Assembly (NCBI GenBank): GCA_009617715.1
Contig: VTFK01000148.1
Span: forward strand, 248,001-312,000
DNA from: Plectrocnemia conspersa
Lineage: Eukaryota; Arthropoda; Insecta; Trichoptera; Polycentropodidae
Length of the DNA stretch: 64,000 nucleotides
Reading direction: 5' to 3'
The notes below the pieces were generated by a model. The model was given only the letters and a program-made list of their open reading frames with translations, was not told the DNA's origin and made no database searches. Both the position numbers and the translations under genes were made by a program. Below are positions 13,310 to 24,700 of this stretch, one piece after another (position 1 is the first letter of the stretch; each line of letters begins with the position of its first letter).

Positions 13310-16300
13310 TTTATGCGATCAAATACTTTCTGAAAATCAAAATCATATTTTGCTTAAATCTGCTTAGACCCAAATCAAATCCATTCTCTAGTGAGCTTAT
13401 AATTAAACTTATGCGTATTTGGTAACCTTTATAAATACCAAGAAGATGAAAAAACAAGTTTGCCCAGAAAGTAAAAGACCTATTATAGATGACCCTGTTC
13501 AATGTGAAACGTCGCGGAAGCACTTTGACGAAAATCGAAGGTCGATTCTATTTTATATATACACTTATTATAGCCGTAAGAATTATTATTATTATATTCA
13601 GGAAAATTGTTAGTCACCAATGAACTGTCGTAAATCACTTGCCCTTGTCGGAATTGCGAGAATTTCAATTATGAATCGCTTCGCAACGAATGTGCCATAA
13701 CTAGTTCTCAAAGAAATGTTACGTGTGATTGACCACCATAGTTAAATAATAAAAAATTGCAAATAATGTTTATTTTAAATATATATATATGCATGATTTT
13801 TTAATTAGTGCTCCTTTTATGTGGGCTTCTATCTTGGATGCACGATTGTGGAGAAATACAGTTCAAGTAGATTCTTAGTTCACCTTCGGCTAGAGACCTA
13901 AGGCGTATTGTCGCCAAATGACATTTTAACGACATTGGCAAATAATGTAAATGTTCTTTCTTTCATAATAGCACAGTGCCGTGTAATATTTAATATGATT
14001 ATTTTTTTCTAATACTTTACTAACAATCGCCTTGAGACATATTGATTGTGTCCAATGAATTATATTACCGATTAATTTCCTATAAATAGAAGTTTTTATA
14101 AATGACTTTAGAGAATTTATGAGTAATTATATTTGCACATAATCTTAAGTCAATTAAATACATAGTTAAAAATAAGTTTTTAAATACATCACAATTATTA
14201 ATTATAAAAAAAGTTGATTGTTGTAATAGGTACAAGTTTAAGAACCTATAAATGAATAAGTTACGTTTTTTATATGTTTACATTAAATACATATAGGTAG
14301 ACTCAAATTCAGAAAAAATGCTGTAGTACAAAAAAATGGATCGGAAAATTTATTTATTAAATATTATCATAAATAATATTAATTATTTTAATACATGATT
14401 ATGAATTGTCAAAAAATAGGTTGTCTGACTTTGTAGATAAATGTGGAGCTTAATTAAAATTTTAATACTATTAAGATTTAGCACAGTACAACAATTAAAC
14501 ATAACTAATTGCGGCACCCTTATTTTTTTGTATTTTTAAAATATTTGCAATTAATCTTGTAACGCTTTTCGAATGTTGCATTGTTATAACACTCTTGCTG
14601 ACTCTTCCCACAGCCAAATTTACATAAACACATTGAGAAAGCAAAATGTCGACATTTATCCATGACCGTTACTCAATCGGCTGCAATCCGGTGATCTTTC
14701 AGGCTCTTCAAGACTTGCAAGAGTCGCAAATTGCTAATTATATAATATGCCATCTTCAGCCAGACACCAATGTATTATAGAATTTGCTTTCCAATCTACA
14801 ACCTCATAGCACATATTGCACCGCTATTGAATGTCATTCACCAAATTACGTAGGATTTTATAGTATTATTTTAGTCGTAATTTTAATAGAAGATAATATC
14901 ATGAACCAGTGTTTTTAACGATTATATGTTTTAATAAAATACAACTTTGTTACCATGCTTATATGCTAAATGCCTCTTTCATAGATATTAAATTAAATAG
15001 ATATAAAATTATCTTATGAGAGACAAGGCAAATTTTAGATCATTTAAAGTGAAAAACATTGTTATTACACACAACAATCGCAAATTTTTATTTTTTAAGC
15101 ACACTAGAAACTATTTTACTGTATCGTTAAATTATAGTAACTTTATTATTAAACTTAACGCAATAAATAAATAATTGGCAATTATTTACATTTTTAATTT
15201 CATTGCTTTTGAATAACAAAAAGCTTTAGATGATATATAATTGTGATTTTAAAAGTTATTTATTTTAATCACTGATATTTTATAACAGTAACTTCTTGCT
15301 AACAAACTACTATCAAACAGTTTTTCTAACATCAATAACAATATATTTATAAAAAAATATGTACGATTTATATAGATTTAAAATTAATTTTAGTAAAATT
15401 TTATTATAAGGAACGTTAAAGAAAAAATGTTAATTAGAATTAAAACGAAAAAAAAAATTTTATACATAGTGCGAATATTTTATATTTTATATTTTAAAAG
15501 TGTACGTGTAGCGTAAAATTTTACGCAATTAAATACTGTATTTATAGCCAGCAATACTAATTAAAGACAAAAAAATCATAAACAAAGAACATAAAGCGAA
15601 AATAAAATAAAAAAGAGTTGTGAATAAAACTTCTGTGATTACCCGAATTAACTTGTAATCAAAATTTTCCGAAATCCTTAGTTGACAAATTGCTTATTAC
15701 AATAAAAAAAAAAAGTAATGGATAGCTCGAGCATCAGAATGTCTATTGAATAACAATTTCCACATAGTCGGCCTAAATATTTCAATATTATCAAACCGTA
15801 ACAGGCTATTACGTGAAATATGATCGAATATTATATCCAATGCGTTTTAACGGCAATGAATGATAATGACAGTGTAAAAATATATTCGCCACGCCTAGTA
15901 ACTAGGAAGAAATGCGACTGCATTTGAGCCTTGAAAGGAAGGACGTGAGAGGATTTTATTAATATCGTTCATTGAATTATATTCATAGGCCGTCGAACCT
16001 TGTATTAATGCGATATGTGTATATACAGGATGTTAATTTAATCTAAAATATTAAAAATGATTTTCTGATTACTTCTTAACAATTAAAATAAAAATATATA
16101 TAATTTATATTTTACGTAAATTTCTCTAACATGATTAATGTATTAAAATTGACTTTTGAAATACATATCATATGCGAAAGATGAAACTAATAAGTTATAT
16201 ATGAGCTAAACTCTTATATATAATATAATCCATATTTTTAAAACACAAAATGCAAAATTTATTTTGATATTACCTTAATATATGTCTTGACTTTGTAAAA

Positions 16301-18690
16301 TCGATTGTTATTACTATTTTTTTTTTAAATAATAAGAATACAATATATGAATTGAATTTTTTTTCATTTGTTATTAAAAAATCTGTTTCTCTTCAAATAG
16401 TAATATTGTTTAAATTCAGTGTGTGTTTTTAATGAAAATATTTAACCGTTAAGTTCCGGGAGTTTTTTTAGCACTTAAATACTGTAATTTTTATTTGTTA
16501 CGTAAAAAAATATTTCCTATATCATATTGCCATGAAACGTATAAATTTATAATTTATTATGAATATTTTCATTATTATTTTTTCGACGATAATTTCCCTA
16601 TCGTCTTGCAATTCACCTATCACGAAGAATTAATTGCAGCCATGACTTCTTCCAAATAACAAAATGTAGTTTTCCTTGACATTATGGTAGAAGCGAACTT
16701 CCATCTCGGTCGTTACAGATTAATAAATTACAGTTAAAGTACAGTTGAATTTTTTTTAATAATTATCATTCACATGAATGACATTTTTAATACAACAAAA
16801 AATTACTATATGGAATAATGCGAAGCTTAAATGTGTTTTAATACAGATACATCAAAAGACGTGTTTATGTATATACAAACAATCATGTTCAAACTTTAAT
16901 TTTAAAAAACTACATTAATTTTGGGATTACCTAATCATATCTATATAACATATTATTGGTAAATATAAAGAGATATCCTTATTTTAAAGTTAAATTTTCA
17001 CAATGTCGTGTACAGTATGTATGTCGTGTATATTATGTGAAACATGAAGGAAATAGACGTGTCCCAACGAGTGAGAGTAAATTTTTATTTTTTTACATAA
17101 TTTATAATTCATTCATTAATATGCCAAATCCGGTCAAGCAAATCACGCAATAATTGCCTGAGGTAAAACTTAATATTGAAAAGTGTAGATTAATATCATT
17201 TTTATTACCAATTATGTTCGTCCGGCGTGTTGATAAAGTAATTAAATAAACAGAATAGTATATTTGCGTCGCCTTTCAAATAATCAGAACATGAGATTAT
17301 TTGATTTGTGACGTCTTGACATAATATGAAACTTTGTTTCAGAAATAAAGAGCTGTTAATATATATATATAATTGCAATATATATATTCTTACATATTCT
17401 CTTTAAAAATCATTTTAAGTTTATGTTAACTTATATTCAAGTAAGTCCTATGAAATTTAAATATTTAGATGAAAATCATTTTAGAACATTATCAAAAAAA
17501 ATATTTTTTTTACCGATGCTTTCCTTTTATAAAATACATATATCTTTCAAAAATGTAGTGTAATTATATCATTAAACACAAAAATGTATGCTTTTTATAA
17601 ATACATAGTTGACTTTTAATGTAAATCTTAATTACACTCATTCACATTATATGCAGTTAATTTATATCTGAACTTAAATGAAAATGTAAATTAGCAATAT
17701 AATTTTCTTTGTGCACAAAGGTGAATATGAACTTATCTATCCTTTCTGTTTTTAATGTATTTTTAATTTAAATTTTGAGATATTCTATAAAAACTAACAC
17801 AATTAAATTAACCACCAACTCTAGACCATTTTAAGCATTTTAATATATTTACGCATTTTATCTGTATTTAAAAAAACATATCATCACTTTATATTTATTA
17901 TATTTTATGAACACTTTTTTTTTTTATTAATCATTTTTATGAATAAAAGTATTAAATATATATAATATTTACTTTTTCTTATTCCGTTAATGTGTATCTC
18001 AATATATTTTTTGAATTATACTATTTATTATTATGTCCAAATTTTCCCTATTTCTATTTTACTATTTAATAACATTAGCTCAGCTCTACTTGTATTAAAC
18101 TATATTTCTTAGATCTAGGATATCTAATAATAATATCAATCAACCCTGTAAGTTTTTTTGAGTATAATTCCTGAAATCGGATGCAGTATTTATATAAAAA
18201 TATATGTAAAAATAATTCTCATCAAACCAGAATCACAAATATTGATTTGTAACATACAATGAGTGTACTAGTATATGGCAGATTAATCCTTCCATAATAA
18301 TTTTTATATATATTTTTTTACAGATTATCTTACTAAGAATATTTAATAATGATACTGAAATATTGTTGCTGCGTAATTATTTTTTTTTAATCACTTGGAA
18401 ACCTCTGATCTACACTTTCGATGTTATTTTGTTAAGCACGCCGTGTCTATGTTATTCATAAGAATTCTCTACCATTTTAATATGTATTGAGTGTTCTCGG
18501 CGATGATTTATCTATTTTTGATGTCTCGAGATGCGTTCAAAAATAACTGAACGCATTAGTATTCTTGATCAAAACATACCCCGCGCACCTATCCTCAGAA
18601 TGTAAATAAATACACATGCGCCTTTCAATACTAAACAAAACATGAGATATACACGTCGCATACCACTTAGTTTTGTATAATTTGTTACAG
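13310..18690. other. AT-rich intergenic or upstream intron of the secreted-protein gene
   Basis: No gene or element is supportable here. Because the gene at 18691 needs an upstream exon, some or all of this stretch may be its first intron. Short simple repeats are frequent. Confidence 0.4.
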
Positions 18691-18736
18691 ATTTGCCTTC
18701 GCATGCCTACTGGCGCTGGCGCTGGCCCACGCAGAA
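18691..18736 (+). other. Signal-peptide core encoded at the start of the first resolved exon
   Basis: After the acceptor ending at 18690 the reading frame gives FAFACLLALALAHA followed by EVD. This is a typical hydrophobic core with small residues (AHA) before a likely cleavage site. The exon starts with the third base of a split codon, so the initiator Met lies on a short separate exon upstream that I could not place among many possible ATG sites. Confidence 0.7.
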
Positions 18737-21700
18737 GTGGACATAATCACCGAGCCGAGGCCAGGCGAGGAGTACGTTTTGGTACAGAGTGGCCAACCGC
18801 AGCCGGTGAAGAACGCGAAGAGCGATGAGCTCTTCGAAACGGCTCATAAGATACCAGAAAAGTTACCCTCTCATCATGTGAACAGACAAAGCGAGGAGAA
18901 ACCGGACAAGTACAGCAAAACCAAAGCCAAATTGGAGAAGACCGAATTCAGCCCGATTCTGGACTTATTATCGTCGAGTCATATAGCGCCTTCTTCTAAC
19001 TTTAAGCGCGAATCAGGCGAAGGCATTATTGAAATAGAAGAAAGCAAAAAGTCTAAGAAGAAGGCCACTTTAAAGAGTGGTAAAGGGGAAGAGATCGAAA
19101 TCGATACACCATTGTCTAAGCTGGAAAACATCAAAATAAATGAAGAGCTGAAAGATGTAGAGACCAACCCGGAAATGGACATCGAACTCACTCCCATCTC
19201 TTTTACAACTCAAAATCCTATCTTGACTACCGGAACGCCGATCAAGACTAGATCTTTCGATATCCTTCCAGTTAACTCGGCCGCGTCCATCAACGGTGGA
19301 CTCTTGGCCGCTTCTTCGGATGCTGATATTCCTTTAGAAGTTGCCGGAACTGAACAGAAACAGCATTCTCGCATTCAAGTAAAGAAAGGTCCTAACGGAG
19401 AAGATTACGAATTGGAATATGTATATTACTATTATTACGACGACGACGAAGAAGGCAAGCCAGTGAGCAAAAAAGGCGAAAAAGGCGAAAAAGAAGAGAA
19501 GAAGACCACCGAAGCTCCGACGCACAATTCGCACGATGGACCGCAAACGAACCAAATAAACAGCCGCAATAAAAACAAGTATAGCACAATAGAAAGGACT
19601 TCCACTACGTCTAAACCTAATTCTGAGAACGAAGTCATCCCGACGGGAAGTAGAGGACGTTATCACGGAAGAAACTTGCCTCAAGTCGCTCCCGTCGAAG
19701 AGGAATCAAACGAGGAAAGGTACAATATGTAATGAACGATTTTTTTAGTTTTGACACTTACATTTTAGTGTTTAATTATTTGTAAAAAAATATATATATA
19801 ATTTCAGATTGCCTGCCAATACCCGTTTTCCACCAAGGTCACGAAACTTGAACACAACACCCAGCAATCAAGATAAGCAAGATACGGCTGACTCACCATC
19901 ACCACCTTTGAGGCAAAGAGTTAAAACCCACCATGACAGTCACGGAGAAGAAACAACAGGACAATTGAGAAATAAATCTAGGAGCAATGTCAAGTAAGCA
20001 TCATAAAAATAATACAAAAATTATAATTTTATATATTATCCATATAAACATATTAAACTTCTATGGTTATATTATTTTTAAATAACCTAGAAGTTAGATT
20101 TATATATTGTAGTATACATAAGTCTACTAAATCTTACTGTTTTTGTAATGAGCACAGCAGACTTTTTAGAGTTTTGAGATACATCTATCAACTGTTTTTA
20201 CAATACGTTATGAAAAAGTAGATTGTCTCTTTAATTTTTTTCTGTAACGTATTATTTTTGTACAATAATATATTACGACACTTTTAAAACGAGTTTAATG
20301 CACATTGGAAAGCACTCGATATAAACATTAATTTCATGTTTTTCTTTTCTCAAAAGCTCAGCTCTATTTTTTTCTTTAACATTAACAGCACTGCCTGGTG
20401 AATGTAAAACAGTAGTGAATTTCAATGTTTTTAATCTTAAATTACATACTAATTCTATTGAGAATTGTATATATTATATTTCCTACAACCTGTCTAAATC
20501 TGTATGATATTTACAATATATATAAAATACGTATATATAGACATTTATAAAACCGGGTTACTTTATTTTTAAAATAAGTTTTAGTTATATCATTTCATGT
20601 ATATAATATTATCCTAATCTCGTTATAAAAAAAAGTATAGCTTATCACAATAAATATTTAATAATGTGTATATTTAATTAATTGACTTATTTATTTAGAA
20701 GGCCGAGCTTAGAATTAGTCGACTCTGCGAGCTTCAACACTCACGCTAGTGACGTTCCCGTATCCCAATACAAAGAAGCCAAATCTAAAGTAACAGCCGT
20801 AGAAAGCAAAGAAGAGAAGTCGCAAGAAGAAGTCAAAGGAAACACAGATTCAGTCGAAGATTACGAAGAGACGCCTCGCAAACTCCAAGAAATCAACGAT
20901 TCCGATAAAAAGGTTGACGAAGATAATGAAGAAAGTGAAGCTTCTGAGCTGACCACCATGGCAGCAATGGACAAAGTCGCCTTGGAGCTGTACGCCATCT
21001 TGGCCGGAGAGAATCTGAACAATGAAGTTTCAGGCGGACAAGACGAGGTGCCAACTACCACGGATTCAAGCGAAGACATAACCACTACTGAAGCTTTGAC
21101 CACCACCGATGAACCGACGACTACTACGACCACCACCACGACGACGACGACTACGACCGAAGCGCCGACGACTACGACAACCGTGGCGCCGCCGTCCACT
21201 ACTACCAACAGATTCTCTAGATTGAGAGGAAACAACAGAAGTAGAGCGCCGGTCACGGAAGCTCCAGCTTCTGCGTCTTCAGTATCGGGCGTCGAAGCGC
21301 CTTCGAAGCCGAGAGGTGAGATAGAGTCATAAAAAATACTTGCGCTAATTTATACATATATATATGCATTGCGAATTTGAGATGTCCATCTCAACATCAT
21401 TGTAAACACTCGACGTCCTTTCAATTGCTTGCGTCCTTCAGTCTGCATATCCATCCACTAATCCTCATTATACCTACAGAAACACTTGACATTCTTTCCT
21501 TCGGAAGCTATTGGTCGTTCGTTTGTATTACAGTTATAAAAATGGCATCTGCCGTATTGCATAAACTAAAGCTCTTTTACCATATGTTTCAATATATTAC
21601 CATGATTATTAAATAGCAAGATAATTCGTGACCATGGCTGGAGAATCGCACCTCGAAATATAAAAGAAAGTAAGCAAAACCCTAAAAATATATTTACTTT

Positions 21701-24700
21701 TACAGTACAATTTTTATACGTTAAAATAAAATTTATAGCGTAAAGCTCAACTTAAACATTGATTTTCAGTAATGTGTGTTCTACAATAGAAGCAAAAGTA
21801 TAAAAGAAAATTATTATTTTTGTGGCAAAATATTGTTGTAAAATATGATTTAAATTTGTAACCCAGTTAGTGCTATTTGAGCAGTCGTCACAGTTCGATG
21901 TCGTCAGATTGAACGGAACATCCAGTTACGATGTCAAATGCTTTGTCAAACTTAAAACAAACCATACATGTATCGTGTACACACAATCCACTATCGTAAT
22001 GCACTAAGTTGTGGACTTATTTAATCAACTTCGTGACAGAAATGATTGTGCGAGAGACGCGCTTTTGCGCAATTTCCCAGTTTCTTCTCTAGGGCCAGCC
22101 CGGATAAGCTCTAGAGTCGTTTCTCTTGCAATTCCGCGTCAGATTTTTATAAAGGTTAGTTCCTGGTCGATTAACAAATATCTTGACGAGGAGCACTTTC
22201 ACATTTACAGCTTTCACTGCAGAAAGCACGCGTGTGTGTATCAGTATGTGTGTGAGTGTGTGTATGTTTATTTATAATTTGTTCGTATGTGCGAGCCTCA
22301 ATGATGGACATCTTGAATTTGATCTGCCTGCGTTCATTGCTTATTCAGAATTGCTTATGTAATTGCGCTTCACTATTAAGCTAAATGTATTGAGTCGCTT
22401 TCAATTTATGCATGGTTTCAGGACGATATGGAAGCTCCAGACCACTTTTTGGCAAGAGCAAGACTGCCAGCACTCCTTCGGCAGCCGTAGAAGAGAAAGT
22501 CATCAAGCAAGAATCAGCTCCAGTTCAAAGCTCGAGGGTAAGTTCACCGTCTTTATTTTAAGTATTCCCAGATTTAAATTTCTGGATTTTGTGTGACTTC
22601 TGGTAGATTTTAATACTTCATCCATTATTCATATTTTCTTTAACCTTAAAATTACATGTTGTAACTCCTCTGCAATCATCTTTATAAATCAATATCAAAT
22701 GTCCATTTGTTATGAAAAGGATGTCAACAAGCATTAGTTCTTCGCCCTTTGAAATTAATTATTTTTGGATACCTTGATATTCATTATGCGATATATCGGA
22801 AAATCTAGATTGTTTAGAAGTGCGTACGTACGCACTTAAATACTAACATCTATTACTTCTGCTAATTTTTTTATTACCGGTATTGTAGAATATTAATATT
22901 TTTTGTACCTGAATTCCTCTCTCCTTCAACGATCTCCAATCGGTTCAGTACCTTATTCATATTTAACGCTTTCAACATAAACTATTCAATAATTTTTTTT
23001 GCGACTTACATAATCTACTGTTTCATAATTAGTTAATCAACCAATTCATGCTCCATTTTAGTTCTGAAACACTGCAAGTTAGATTTATACAACCTGTTAT
23101 AATAAGCAATATTTTATTTATTTATTTTAAGTCTACCAACTACTAAGCAGTTATTGAGTCATCAGACTGAAATTAGTATGTTAATCAGTGACATAATTTA
23201 TTAATTATAAACTATTATTACAACTTACAATATATAATATCACTTTATCTCAATTTTATTTTAATTATCCAGCAGTGAGATTAGGAAAATATAGGAAAAC
23301 CAAATCGGAATTATAATTTATTATAATAATCACTAAATCCGACACTAATGCTCATATAGGATTTGAACCCAGGTGACCGACGGCGACGTATACTGATCTA
23401 ACGTGCTTGTAAAACGTGCTACAACGTGCCTCGTGCGTTTGCTACCCAATATAATAGGACATTCAATTTTCCGCTGCGTGCAATAATAGTACAGAGCGCA
23501 TCTCATTGTCTGTCTCCTGTCTAAATATTTTCACAATTGATTATTTTTATGTTATCTATATTATTTATTTATATGTTCAGCTTTCATTAGCTTTAAGCTC
23601 TCTAATTAGGTTATCAAAGGCTTTCTAATTGTTCCAGAGCCCCTTGTTAATGTTATGTATATATGTTAATACAGTATCGATAAGAGGGCGATATTTAGAA
23701 TTGGACATCTTATGCTTTAAAATGGAATAAATAAAATTCGTGGTATAAAATGTTTAAAAAATATTTTTAGCACGTCAAAATTAAAAAATGTTATACACAA
23801 GAACAACATAAGTTCCTAGATTATTATATAATTAATTAACGCTTATACTCTTATAACAAACTATCTTATAAAAAAAAATCTTTCTAGCCAACTCCGAGTA
23901 GATCTCGATTCGGAAGCAGATCACGCGTAACTCCAGCTCCTGTTACATCTGAACAATCTGCTTCACCTGCGGAAGAAAGCACTCCAGTTACAATTTCCAA
24001 GTACCAAATTAACCTATTTTTATGTTATAATAAACATATATGATTGTTATTGGTGTTATTCATATTTAAAGACCTAGAGCTAGACCAACTTTCAATCTGA
24101 GAGGTCGTCGCCCATTGTCAGGAACAACGTCCACGTCTGCGCCCGTCGAAAGTGACCCATCGGCTGACGGTGCCTTAGAAGCTTCTTCTTCAGAGCCATC
24201 CAGTACAACAATAAGATCTTTGATTGGGTATACTGCAATAAACACCTTAATTTTCATATTGATATTGACTAACTCAAATATGCCTTAATGTTCAGTCGCA
24301 ATAGAATAACTGCCTCCAACATCAGACCTTTGAGACCAGGACCTAGGTTGAATTTAAGCAAAAAGGTATCTACTACTACCACCACAACCGAGGCTACCTC
24401 TGCAGAAGCTGAACCCAAAGAGAACAACGCGAGCGACGAACAAACAGACTCCACTACGTTGCCGGTGAGATATAAATGTCATTTTATGAAAAACTATTAT
24501 TTATTTAGTTATTTTATTTATATTAAACCCACCACACAATGTGTCACGATGGTCAAAAAAATTAACAATAATTTTTATTATTACATTACACAAAAATATT
24601 AACATTAAAAAAAGCCAGTTACGTGTTAAGAAGCTGGATGGTGAAAACCCAAAAATTCTCGTAAATAGTTTGTAACCAAATATCCTCTTATAAAAATATC

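Noticed and set aside
19334..19684. Minus-strand open frames of 65-116 codons
   Set aside because: They lie opposite the large coding exon 18691-19719 and have no domain; they are shadows of its codon composition.
20861..21256. Minus-strand Val-rich frame of 131 codons
   Set aside because: It is the reverse complement of the Thr-run exon (ACN read as NGT), not a protein.
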